Below are positions 32,801 to 43,491 of a DNA stretch of 64,000 bases, in pieces. The stretch comes from Paralichthys olivaceus (taxonomy: Eukaryota > Chordata > Actinopteri > Pleuronectiformes > Paralichthyidae). The notes under the pieces were generated by a model. The model was not told where the DNA came from. It worked only from the letters and a program-made list of their open reading frames with translations, and did no database searches. Location: positions 5,025,001 through 5,089,000 of the forward strand of contig NC_091112.1 in NCBI RefSeq assembly GCF_024713975.1. Direction: 5' to 3'. The position numbers and the translations under genes were made by a program. Position 1 is the first letter of the stretch. Each line of letters begins with the position of its first letter.

Positions 32801-35800
32801 TACACTATTCAAATAAAAATGAATCCTTAAAATGAACATGAACTCTAACCCCATATTGTGTATTTATAGTATTTGTGATTTTTCAGCAGTAGACATTCAG
32901 TCTATTTACAATTCTACACCATACATGCATGCAATCCATCAGTGATGTTTGCATTTGTATTATCGCTCAGTGATAACAATCGTATTGCAGCTGTCAAACT
33001 AGAACTATAAAGCAAACTAACTGCTGCTGCTTGACATTAAAAGCATCTGGAATAAAGGCTGGGTATTATTGTGAAGCAGCCACAGGAGATGGCTTGTATC
33101 CAAAGTTCGCTCAAAATTATAAAACAAGCAATAATGCGTTTGGCCATTTTTGACAACTCACTCGCTATTAGCAAAATAATCTGTTGCTAAATCAAACAGG
33201 ACTTGAAAAACAACATATCACACTTCTAACTTGCTCTCTTGTAGTTTCTCAGGCAGCTTCATCTGCAATAAGACTGTTATCGATGGTTATGCATAATTAA
33301 CTCTGAGAGACCATCTTCCTGCGTCTCTCTGTCCTCAAACCAATTCCCGATCAGGCATTAAATTGAGTCATGACTCAGGCTTTCAGCAACAAACTTTCCG
33401 ACTTTGACTTGACATGGAGTGTCAGTCGGAAGAAAACCTCTCTGCTCCGGACTTCTGTGCGTCATAAAACACCCTCTCTATCAAAACTGGGCAAAAACAT
33501 GTCTGACAGTGAACACATTTGAAAAAGCTCTTAGGTGTGTTTGATGTCTGACACTTTCCAGAAGTGAAAGCCTCACTCACGAGAGACGGTAAAAAAAAAA
33601 ATCCAAGTCATCTCTTCTTTCTGTTAATATTAGAAACACCACGAGCTACTACCATGCTATTTGCAGTCAATGGTCGGCTCTCAGACATTTAAAATACGTT
33701 TATATACTATAGAGCTGCTCATTAGCTCACCTCCCTGTTTGAATCTTTTTATGCATACTGGCCATATAAAGTAATTCACTCACTCTGCCATTTTACGATT
33801 TGTGTGCGGTGGCAGAAAGCAGATGTGTGACGAAGTTAACGACCCACACATCCAGATCATACGTGAGGGTTGGGATATAGATGAACTGGTAAATTGAGAG
33901 TTTCCCCTTCAGGCTACAAACTTTACTGATCTAAAATAACTTCATGGTAACCTTCTTATTTCATTAGTGCTAGTTGGGATATACAACACATTACCTTGTT
34001 GACCTCCAGGATTTCTCTCCTCTCCTCGGTGGCGGGGCGGCTCTGGCCAGCTGAGCGGTCCTCGTGTTTGGAGCTGTCATCTTCCACAAAGGGTATAAGT
34101 TGCTGGAAGGAAGAGCAAGCCAAGATCTGGTTGTATTATTCATGAATGTGGATACACGTCTGAAAAGCTGACATATTCAAATGAATTAAACAAATTAACA
34201 GTAAAATAATCATTGGGTTGTTGCTGTCAGCTGTTTTTAAAAAAGGTCTCATTCTGGGATGAAACTCACTCAATGAAGCACTTTTGACACATGCCCCTCC
34301 CCTTTTACTCGGCCCATGTTCGGAAGATACAACAAGCACTGGACTGCATATTCTCATCTCTCATAGGGAGTCCAATATGTCTGCTGAGTACAGTTATAGG
34401 TTTGCATTATGCGCATATTGGCAATCGACCTATGAGTACGAAGCTATAGTGAAGACGTCCCTGTGGTGTGTCATAATCGTGCTCCCATGAAGGGGTGTCA
34501 ATGGGGATTCTGTGTAAAGCTCTCGAACACAGGACGAGTCTCTCTCGTCTCTTATCAACGATGTGAGAGAGGGAGACATAGAGAGAGATTAATTCATTTC
34601 TAAACGCTGTGTGGACTCGACCTTGTCTGCTTGACACTACAGTGAGGCTGATGCACATCAGCCTTCAGACGAGGCTGCGTTCCTGAGAACCGACAGGGTC
34701 ACTGCCTCCTGCTCTGCATCACACTGCCCCCTAATGGTTGCCTCATAGAGGAGGAGTAGAGCAGGAGGTTTGCTGCAGCCACAGATCAAATATTGTCGTT
34801 TTTTTTCTTGAGAACACACTGTTCCTTCATACCCAGGACGTTTGGGACATGTTGCGCAAAATGGGATTGATGTTATCCTTGATAATCTTAGTAAAGCTAC
34901 AGCACAGAATTGGATTTTGTCAAAACGAGAGCGACTGTAGGGCACGCAGTGTAAATGCAGTCAAACGTCTGAGCAATTCTACAGCGTTTCTAGGAAATAC
35001 ATAATATCAGTTATGTTGACGTTAAGTCAATTTTATAGTCTCACCCACTCAAAATCTACAGAGCAATTTCCCTGCAGTTTACGATGTATGATACTAGTTT
35101 AATGTGTTTCAAGCAGCAAAGAGCCAGATGTTCTTGTCACGAGAAAAAACTAACATCTCTAACTCTCTAACTAACTAAGTTTCCGTATCAAAACAAAAAC
35201 TGTCTTAGGTATGAGACTCTGAAAACAAACAGAAGCTAAAAAAATGGCCACACCTTGTTCCCATCATGACTTGGACCAATACTTAGCTCAATCCTTCATA
35301 GTTGTATGATGTTATTCTTCTATTCTTTCCTGCAGCGTTTGACCTGATTGTGCAGATTTTGCAGTTGGACCAGAGGACCTGCAGACGCTAGACAATGATT
35401 CAATAAGGCTGCTTCATCTGGAAGCAATGAGTGACTAGTGTATGAGTACGATTGGAGCTGGCCAACGTTGAAGTGAAAAATAAATAAATAGGCAGACGGA
35501 AAGTTTAACTAACAGATGAATAGAAAGGAAATGACCAGGGTGGATGGGGGCAGGGAGATAGTTAGGAAAAAATGAGATAGAAACTAAAAAAAATGGAGGA
35601 GAGAATAAAACAAATAAAGGGATTGGGGGAAAAAAGTGCTCCTGTCGGTTTCCAGGCTGAGCTCCGAACCGAACTGTAAACTCTGGGACAAAAGAAAGCA
35701 AGGACATGTGCAGCATATTATATCAGACAAACTATGAGCTTGTCTCTGGCTCAAGAAAAACTTAAAAGTAGGAAAAGTTTTTTTTCATATAGGGTAATTT

Positions 35801-35942
35801 TATACCAGAGGGAATGACATATCGGATTTTAAAGGTAGTGGGCTGATTTTGGCAGCGCGTGGGGGGAAAATGAAATGTGCTGAGTAGGGTGGGAAAGATG
35901 GATGTAGAGTGTATTATGTGTGCACATGTAGCCATGCAGCAT

Positions 35943-36025
<83 letters not shown>

Positions 36026-39000
36026 AGTCATAACCTCTGCCTCTTCCACAGAAAGATGGATGTGGTTTTCTGCCTGACAGAGAAGAATGGGCCAATGAAG
36101 TTTTCCAGCTTACCTCGCTGAGACACAAGGAAAAGGATCGAAAAAGACAAACAAAAACGATAACACAATAATAAGAAAATAGTCGGGCGAACGTGTAAGC
36201 GGAGAGGGAAATGAAATGGCATGGATGTTCACTTCAGGAAATGACAAGAGGGGGAAAAAAAATTTACAACAGAGACAGAGGAAAAATAGAAAGACAGCTG
36301 GAAAATGAAGCCGATGTGAAGATTGACTGAAAGATGGAGGGATACGAGGAAAGAAATGGAGAGAGCCATTATTCATCAGCAATAAAAAAGGGAGCTCAGG
36401 AAAGAAAGAGGAAAAAGCTACAACGAACGGCAGCTGGAAAGGCGAAGGGGAAAGAGCTGACGTGCATTTCGTCCAGCTGTTCATTAAACGGGTCTGTTGC
36501 TAATTAGGCTGTGATGAGGTCACGCTGCCCGAGTCATTGATTCCACTTCCTGTTTCGGGCAGCCAATAGTGGGCGGCTGTCACGCGGGCACCTGAATTCT
36601 GCGGGATGATAAATGGCATGTGTGCAGGGGCCAAAATCAACAAACCCAGCGCCCCAGACAAATATGGCGAGCTGAGCTATTGGCTGGTCAGCACTGGACT
36701 GAAGCTCAGCCGCAAAGGGAACATTTATAAACATTTAAATAATGATAACAACTAATTAGTGGGGTGAATTACTCGATGAGAAGGAACATGTCAAAGTGAA
36801 CCACTCAAAGACTCATGAGTAGAACAGCAGTCGAGAGTCCTTGTGAACTACTAGTGGATAGATCATTGGAAATGCTGCTGAATGCCGAGAATGTACAGTA
36901 CATGTTGGCAGCCATGTTCCAATTTAGGACTGGTCCCCTCCCACAACCTCCTTCATCCTCAGTAGGAGTCTGGTTGGAGAGATTAGCTGCGAGCCAATCT
37001 GTAAAAATTGGGAAGGGACTGCCACAGTCATAAATCCAATCAAACAGTGGTGGATGGTCGAGCTGTAGACCTGCATGGAGCCTCGCACAGCGCAGTGCAT
37101 GCCCAGTTAGCCTCTGATTGTGTGTGAGTGTGTGTGTGGTGGTGGGAAAACTGCCTTCGTGACATTCTACAATGCACTCTGTATTTCTGTGTGTCAGTGC
37201 AGGCAGGCGGGGGTGCAGTGCGGCTGAGCTGCTGCTGCTCCTGAAGGTGGATGGTGACCGTAACCAGCGGTAAAGAGACTCTGGAGACTCACCTGAAGTG
37301 ACCAATCAATCTGCTGCCCGCAGAGAAAAAGGGAGCAGGCGAGATAAGAGTCCCCCAAGGTAAAGATGTGCGTTTATGTGAGTGTGCACGTGTGTGTGTG
37401 TGTGTGTGTTTGAGTACGTATGAGCAACAATGTCACAAACAATGTCCTTCTTCCATTCAGCTAACAACCTCCTAATTAGTAGGAAATTTGAGTGACAGTT
37501 GCTTAAGCACATGCATCATGTGTTGACGGTTGCATCTGGAAGGATTAATCAATTGTTACAACCACAATCTGTACAATGTGTGTGTGTGAGTATTAAAATA
37601 TAACTTGATTAAAAAGGTGAGATAACATCTCAGCAGCAACTGAGAATGTACCAATCAATGAACAATAAAACAGTAAAATCCAATAGCATATCGTTCTAAA
37701 TTAGCGCTGGACCCTAAAAGTTCGATGAGTCTATATATCAGTCAAGAAAACCCCAAGCACAGTCCTCTGTAAACTATAGCAGACTGTCTACAGCAATAGA
37801 CAAGTTGAAGTTAAGACCTCTAAAACCTTTTAAGACCCTTTACGACCACACCAATAGTGAGAATATACTGGCTCAGAGTAAACACTGTGAGACTCCAGCA
37901 CCTTGATCCAGATTCTCCCGAATCTTTCTACACAGCCCACTTCAGTAAACTTGCATTTTCACATGCTCATAAACTCAACCACAAACAGACTAACGACGCA
38001 GCACATACCATAACTAATAATTCTTCTTCAGTCCGACAGGAGAGAATTTTTCATGGTGATGAGCCCTAAAATATTAATGAGGTAAATTGTGAGTTGTAAA
38101 TATGGTCTATACATATATAATTTGATTAATTAGGCCTTTTTATTTATCATAAAGTTGAGTTTAAGGCATTTTAAGATTTTATAAAGGACCAGCAACAATG
38201 TCCTCAAAACAAACCACAAAAAAGAGAGATGAAAGTAGAGACTGGTGTTGGAAATGGAGGAAACCGAAACACCAGCCTGATGTTTTCACATGAGATTTAA
38301 TATCATATTTTTCATAATTGTAGGTAAGCTTGACTGAGAAGGACAATAATGTTGACTGAAAATACAGACGGTGACAAATTGAAGGAGAAACCTGAATCAA
38401 TTTTAAGACAATCATGTCGAATGCGGACGCTTCCACACAGGTGCACTGCATGGTGCAATTAAGCAATTAACATCCAATCACGCGCTGAGGCATAAAATAT
38501 AAAAATGCAGAAAATACCAGTTGATTCTGGTTTTATACAAACAAAGTGAGAAGAAAGGACAACCTGACAAAGACTTCTCAACTGACTCAACAGGAGCAGT
38601 GAATAAAGCGACATGTTTGAGATCTATAGGAAAGACCTCAGAAATTGACAGTTCTCATTTGATGACTGTGATGCTGGTGAATTAATGTAACACGTAAGGA
38701 AAATCAGGTGAATGAGCATATCAGTGCATGATGTGATCGAACTGTATCAAATTATCTCGGTTTTGGACAAAACACAACATTTGAAGACAAGGATTTGTCA
38801 GGGTTGTCCCTACATTTCATGGATGAGGTGATCAGTGTCAAATGAGTCTCACCTCGGGTGGTATGGGGTCCAGTCCGGCACAGTTTTCATTGCATTTGTC
38901 GTAGACAAGACGCAGCTTTCGGAACAGCACAGAAAGCATACGTAGGTGCTCCTGGAGTTTTCCCAGCCTGTCCTGGTGGGTGTTGGGATGGTACGTGACC

Positions 39001-41260
39001 CCATTTGGCAGCTGGGAAGGAACACAGAGGAAATGTTGGGTTCAGCAAAGAACAAGCCTACAATTTCCTTAGTGTTGATAAAAAGCAACAATCATTGATC
39101 CCCACAGCCAAAAGCAATACAAAGTCTCTGCTGCTCTCAAACTGGTAATGGTCCATTAGAAACCTCCAACTAATGTGCAATATATACACTTTAATTTAAA
39201 CTGATAACACAGAGGTAGTTTCCTTTCTGGTTAAGAATAAAAGCTACAGACAATACAGAAACCAGAAAATGTGTCAAACATGTGTGTGATCGTGCAACAA
39301 TATGATAACAAGTCATGACAATATATTTATACTACAATTTACACTCCCACACACAAACTTGGCACCAAAAGGTTAACTGCTTCAGCCCTTTGTTTTCTCT
39401 AACCTTCATACTGAGGCAGCATCTCTGGCTTTTAACTACAATGGGTGTAAACGAGTAACGAGATATGTTTTTATTGAGAGGATCGACGAGCCTCTGGGGC
39501 AGCACCGTCTGATTATAAACAGAATCTACAGAACATGAAACAAGTCTGCCTTCAGGGCGAGCAAGGGGAAGACACACAGACAGAGAGACAGAGGGAGGGA
39601 GGGAGACAGGGATGAAGAGATAAATGAAGAATTTTTATGAGTATAAAAGACAAAAACAAGTCACAACAATGCAGTTTGAGCATTCTGCAGCTCAGACGTG
39701 CTCGTTTGGTCCGTCTCAGGCTGCGATTTTAACAGGGTGCAGGAGGAGCATCTCTCAGGAGCTGGCCGACATCCACGATAAACTCTTGCTGACCTCAGCA
39801 CTGTCAGAGCTGAACTACACATGAACCGCAAAACAAACTGATATAAAAGACTCATTTCCTGAGTAGAAAACGCTTTAAGGAATGCTTTTGAAGTGATTCG
39901 ACATCTATCTGCCGTCACTTGATTGCAGTGAAGTCATATTTGAGGCATGACCTAATGAAGACAGTGCATTGATAGCATGCAAGACAGATAACCTCCCAAC
40001 AAATTACTTGTTTGACCAAATAAAAATGTAGAACAGAGGGAAACGATGGCCATGATCCTTTGTGAAAGGTGCATCAGACCACGCTCTGGACCAGTAGACT
40101 AAATTACAGTATATTGAAGAGCTGGTCCTGGTGCGGATGAAACTGAACCATGGTTTGATTTGTTTTGCGGTGTTAATGATAGAGGATGAAAAAGAAGCTG
40201 AAGCCGAACTGGTCTTCTAAGAAACAGAGTTGACCCAGGACGACAGGATTGTTTTCAGTCTTCGCCTCTGACATTATAATGTTTGAATGACGAGGACATT
40301 CAGTTGGCGTATACTCGTGTTGAGGACTGCAGCCTGAAGTTGGGGATGCTGGTAGTAAAACCATAATGATATTACAACTGAAGCAGCTGTATGTAATGTA
40401 ATTCGTGTATCATTAATTTTACTATTCACTCCAGAGCCTTTTCCTGCTGTGACAAGTCCAAATGTGTTTTGTGAAAAATTTCCATTTCACTGTTTCGCTA
40501 AATTCAAACAAATGGCTGCATGATTATATCACTAAATTCTAAACTTTCTCTAAAGGCCTTTTGTGTTCCCTGATTTTGTCTTTTTAGTTTTTTTGAGGAA
40601 ACTGAAGTTAAAATTGAGGGTTGAGGGTTAAGCTTTGGGCTGACTGCACTGAAGTCACAGCTTCCTTTTAGTATTCAGTCTGCTGCCACTGTCAGTTTTC
40701 AAATCCTGCATAAAAACACATTTTTAATCGACTGACAGCTGTTTTGTTGTTTGCATAATAGTGCTTTGAAGTGTTAACACCAGACCTAGTATTACTATTT
40801 TTGCATATTCCTTTATATTTTTGTGACACGACCATTCTTTGGCCTTTTATGCTAATATTCTGTTGTTTTATCTTTTACTTAGATCTGTTTGATTATGTTG
40901 TATCTCGGATTCACAGTTTTTATCTCTTTTTTGATAATGTCCTTATGGCATTAAATGTTTCCTAGGGTGTTAGAGCTCAGCAAAGGAAATGAAAGAAGGA
41001 GAGGAAAACTGAAAACTGTAGGAAGACTGAAACCATGACTGCCGTGCATGTGGGCAGAGAGGCAGAGTGAGACTGACCTGCATGTTCCTGAGGAGCTGGA
41101 AGATCTCCATGGTCCTGAGCACAATGTCTTGGACCGTCTCCTGGCCGATGCGACACAGCGAGGCTGTGTTGACATCACGCGCTGCTTGTGCTTGCTGCTG
41201 TTGCTGCTGCTGCGGCGGTGGCTGCGCGCCGAAAGGCGATACTAGCGGAGGGGTCGTCAT
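17142..41260 (-). CDS. med30: MED30, Mediator complex subunit 30 (complete, 181 aa)
   Basis: Minus-strand join 41260-41078, 39011-38853, 34102-33995, 17237-17142 (61+53+36+31 residues; human is 178). Every intron is GT-AG and falls between codons. MED30 is a metazoan Mediator head-module subunit that links activators to RNA polymerase II in the nucleus. Seen: a Pro/Gln-rich N-terminus (PPPQQQQQQQAQAA), the ARDVNTASLCRIGQETVQDIV block, FQLLRNMQ, LPNGVTYHPN, LFRKLRLVYDKCNENC, EERREILEVNKK and a C-terminal helix KLKQKNQQLKQIMDQLRNL. All match the human protein as I recall it. The start ATG (41260) opens MTTPPL, parallel to human MSTPPL. The gene is convergent with ext1 and codirectional with slc30a8, as in human. 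The third intron, 16.8 kb, is very large for this compact locus. Confidence 0.96.
17645..17669. repeat. (CT)n microsatellite
   Basis: A CT run followed by further pyrimidine-rich sequence to about 17760. Confidence 0.95.
17777..17832. repeat. (GT)28 microsatellite
   Basis: A perfect dinucleotide run of 56 bases. Confidence 0.97.
17984..18015. repeat. A17 run joined to (GA)n
   Basis: A homopolymer A tract abuts seven GA units, read directly. Confidence 0.95.
21288..21590 (+). repeat. 300-bp purine-rich (GAGGA)n-type tract
   Basis: Mostly GAGGAGAGG/GAGAAGAG units on the plus strand with few pyrimidines. Low-complexity DNA. Confidence 0.9.
26157..26370 (+). repeat. purine-rich low-complexity tract
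   Basis: GGAGGGAGATGAA-, GAGAGATGGAAGAG- and GAAGAAGGAGGGAG-type units dominate for about 210 bp. Confidence 0.85.
26801..26831. repeat. (GA)15 microsatellite
   Basis: A perfect GA run of about 31 bases. Confidence 0.95.
28530..28680 (-). repeat. dispersed teleost repeat, family A copy 1 (reverse)
   Basis: Modules: GCGTGTTTTGTGAGGCTACC, GTGACCTTGAAGATTTGCAAG, AAAATCAAATCAGTTAATC, GAAGAAATCCCCTCAAAGCG, TTCTCGAGA. The reverse complement matches the order at 63134-63240 (CTTGAGGGAATTTCG, then GGACTCACGATTGATCGG) and at 58255-58318. Confidence 0.65.
33860..33918 (+). repeat. dispersed teleost repeat, family B, 3'-part fragment
   Basis: ACGTGAGGGTTGGGATATAG, GATGAACTGGTAAATTGAGAG and TTTCCCCTTCAGGCT follow, in order, the later portion of the element whose earlier portion is at 15683-16090. 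Confidence 0.6.
33995..34102 (-). CDS. med30: med30 coding exon 3
   Basis: The acceptor is TTCCTTCCAG, the donor AACAAG|GTAATG. It encodes QLIPFVEDD to EILEVNK, 36 residues; the middle (SSKHEDRSAGQSRPAT) is the least conserved part. Confidence 0.94.
35945..36022. repeat. (GT)39 microsatellite
   Basis: A perfect dinucleotide run of 78 bases, the longest in the window. Confidence 0.98.
36540..36760. promoter_or_regulatory. promoter/enhancer-like module with two opposed CCAAT boxes
   Basis: CCAAT at 36563-36567, GGGCGG at 36571-36576, an inverted CCAAT (ATTGG) at 36679-36683, then TTTATAAACATTT and ACTAATTAGTGG near 36724-36760. The grouping of a GC box, two CCAAT boxes, a TATA-like word and a homeodomain word in 220 bp is unusual for an intron. 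Activity is unproven. Confidence 0.35.
38853..39011 (-). CDS. med30: med30 coding exon 2
   Basis: The acceptor is TTCCCAG, the donor CCCGAG|GTGAGA. It encodes LPNGVTYHPN to GLDPIPPE, 53 residues, including the conserved DKCNENC. Confidence 0.95.
39012..41077 (-). other. med30: med30 intron 1 between coding exons
   Basis: A 2.07 kb GT-AG intron with a short purine-rich stretch (39588-39616, GAGGGAGG units). Nothing else recognised. Confidence 0.85.
41078..41260 (-). CDS. med30: med30 coding exon 1
   Basis: ATG at 41260-41258; donor CAG|GTCAGT at 41078/41077. The Gln run is encoded by CAG/CAA triplets, seen as CTG/TTG repeats on the plus strand around 41190-41215, a likely length-variable site. 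Confidence 0.95.
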
Positions 41261-42818
41261 GGAGACAGAAGGTGAATGTGACGCAGGAGAAGGTCTAGGT
41301 CTAGGTGAAGTTCCTCGTCAGGCCATTCCAGACCAGCACACACTTACATGCCTTGATTTAATGTTTGGCAGCAGGAGGAGAGGAAGGAAATTCAAGATGA
41401 GTAAGAGAGTAGGACAAGTTGACAGTTGATGAAAAAAAGTCTTGATTTCACAGATCTCCCAGATCGAAACAGGATGTGTTCAAATTAGGTCGGGGCAATA
41501 TGGCTAAAAACTGTATCAGGATAAAATGTTCACACCAGTCCATATTGATTATTATAACAATCAATTTCTTTCAAGTTTGACTATCTTGATGGGTATAATT
41601 TTTGTTCCTTAGTGAAGTGTTATTATTTTAAAACCTTAAGAAAATTATATTGTGATGATTATTGTTATTGCTCCATCACCCAGCTCTATTTCAAATAGTT
41701 TTATGCATTTGACAAACAATCTGAAAAAATGTGTCAACTCTTCACACTGGAGAAGTTTGAACTATAAAACGTGGAGGAAGAAGAGAGTAGGAAATAAAAG
41801 TCTTGAAAACTAAATTGTTTTTATTACCAATTTATTTGTCAGTAATATTTATGTTTACTCACTTGGTTGTTTATTCTCTAAATCATCCAAAAAGTGTGAA
41901 AGAGTCTTCAAATTCTGTCTGTCAAAAATGAATCAGTCTATACTTATATTTATCTTGAATAATTATTTCGTCAAGTACACAGACAAGTTTTTATGCTTTT
42001 CATGAGCACAGAATGACAAACATGGTACATTTTTACAGATCTGAGACCATAGATCATTATGTATTATATATGTATAAGTATTATATGTCACAACATTGAA
42101 CTTACTGATATTGATACTAATGGTTTAATCAAATGGCACTACTTCAAGTAGTTGACTGTATTCGACCAGAACCAAGAGATATTTAGTGTGCGGCAAAGAA
42201 AAGGGTCAAATCTTTACACTGGAGAAGTTTAAACACTAAAATATGTTTTAATTTAGCTGAAACTTTGATCCAAACCATCTCTTATAATAACAGACCTGTT
42301 CTAGTTACCAGCTGGCTGAATGCCCTGTGAACACTGGGCTCGATTTAAAGTGGGATATTACAAAAAGAAGCATTAAGCTGTTGTCATTGTTAATAAAGTT
42401 TAACAACCAGGAAGTGCTGTTTAACGAGCTGCACAGCTGTGACCAAACAGGTCGTTAAAAAAAAAAAAAAAAACATGCTAACAGGACCGAGAGCTGCTGA
42501 AGCGACGGTGCTAACACGTTAGCCGTTAGCATAAGTTGTTCACGGCAGTTTGTGAAACACGTGAACGAAGCTTCGCGTCCGACACGAGCTCCTCGCGCGT
42601 CAACGTGGACCAGAGACAGACGACGCGCCAAGTAACGGGTCCGCGACACGCTCGGGAGGACAGGCTGTCACCGAGGCTAAAGTGGACGCGACACTTCGGC
42701 CGTGTCTCTGTTCGATTCCCGCCGTGTGCTGTCGCTGTTCCCGCGCCACGCGAAGCCGATCCGCCGTAGAGATGGACCCGGTATTTCCGATGTGTCCCGA
42801 AACAGCGTGTAACTTTAC
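41261..42818 (-). other. med30: med30 5'UTR and probable 5' intron
   Basis: Between the start codon and the CpG-rich promoter. Tandem CCTAG words at 41295-41304 (minus strand) could be acceptors for a noncoding first exon. The interval contains a MITE-like repeat (41486-41690) and a local duplication (41731-41770 and 42208-42245). Confidence 0.5.
41486..41690. repeat. MITE-like dispersed repeat with imperfect terminal inverted repeats
   Basis: It begins TTAGGTCGGGGCAATATGGC and ends ATTGCTCCATCACCCAGCTC; the ends are imperfect inverted copies. The inside has ATTATTATAA-like and TGTGATGATTATTG words. I recall a frequent teleost element with this GGGCAATATGG / CACCCAGC pairing. Confidence 0.6.
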
Positions 42819-42930
42819 CTGCGCGCTGATAATTCGTCATCTTTGTTGACATGTCAACTTCCTCTGCTCCGCTCCCGGGATCTCAGCCGCCGCAACTATC
42901 GCGAGAGTTGGCCCAGACACCGTAAGTGCT
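42541..42930 (-). promoter_or_regulatory. med30: CpG-rich promoter of med30
   Basis: A dense run of CG dinucleotides in otherwise CpG-poor flanks. At 42893-42910 lies a near-perfect palindrome (CAACT-ATCGCGAG-AGTTG) centred on TCGCGAGA, the core of the CGCG promoter element of housekeeping genes. A perfect 14-bp palindrome GTTGACATGTCAAC lies at 42845-42858. The minus strand then shows a donor GCAG|GTAAAG at 42819/42818, suggesting a short first exon from about 42890 to 42819. Confidence 0.6.
42819..42890 (-). other. med30: candidate noncoding first exon of med30
   Basis: Its left edge is the donor GCGCAG|GTAAAGTT. The right edge is a guess placed just inside the CGCG element. It contains two in-frame ATGs (42852 and 42840) that would open an upstream reading frame. 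Confidence 0.4.
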
Positions 42931-43469
42931 GGAAAAGAGGCGCCACTGCTTATTACATCCACAGATTCAAGTCGGCTGTGCGGGGACATTCAAACAACAG
43001 AGACACGGTGAGAATATATTAATTTAGTAGCAAATAAAACATAATGAGGTAAAAGTAACACAAAAGGATAGATCTGTATGAAATTTAAGAAATAAATGAC
43101 AGAGAAAATTAAAGTAACTAATTGATGGAACTGTGTAAAATAATGGTGAAACTTAAAACAACTTAGTTGAGGGCACTTGCAAAGTTTGACCTGGTTTTAA
43201 GAAACTTCAGTGGATGAAGTATTTCTAAGAACATCAGACACTTGGTTCCGTTCTGCGTCGTGACTGAGAGTTCTCCATGTTCACATTTGACTCAAAGTAA
43301 TTTGATGTGATTTTTAATCCACACGAAATTTTATATAATATCTCTTAAAAATAAATTAATATATATCTGTGTCCTTGAGAACACATTATCCATATGAAAT
43401 GTACCATCTATATTATACTGTATTGTATACCTCGTGGATTTATTAATGTACCTCTTATTATGATAATTC

Positions 43470-43491
43470 ATATATATATATATATATATAC
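43470..43491. repeat. (AT)11 microsatellite
   Basis: TATATA run within AT-rich DNA. Confidence 0.9.

Larger units (their letters stand above)
17238..33994 (-). other. med30: med30 intron 3 (16.8 kb), candidate regulatory intron
   Basis: Only intronic sequence was recognised. The left third holds microsatellites and a 300-bp purine-rich tract (21288-21590). From about 22.3 to 31.5 kb long runs look unique and of mixed composition, with many TAATTA/ATTA and CAATTA-type homeodomain words (for example around 27421-27500 and 29630-29670), which is how conserved noncoding elements usually look. I cannot test conservation. Repeat copies lie at 28530-28680 and 33860-33918. Open frames here lack homology I can recognise. 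Confidence 0.6.
34103..38852 (-). other. med30: med30 intron 2 (4.75 kb)
   Basis: Contains a (GT)39 microsatellite (35945-36022), purine-rich stretches near 35500-35650 and 36120-36460, a promoter-like module at 36540-36760, and a GT run at 37390-37409. The longest open frame (36805-37305, minus, 166 codons) has no recognisable domain. Confidence 0.8.

Noticed and set aside
35762-36128. Open frames rich in His-Thr or Cys-Val
   Set aside because: They are translations of the (GT)39 microsatellite. The same applies at 970-1304 and 52573-52779.
36805-37305. 166-codon open frame on the minus strand in med30 intron 2
   Set aside because: Low-complexity Ser/Thr/His composition, no domain, no splice partners in phase. 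Most likely chance in GC-richer DNA.
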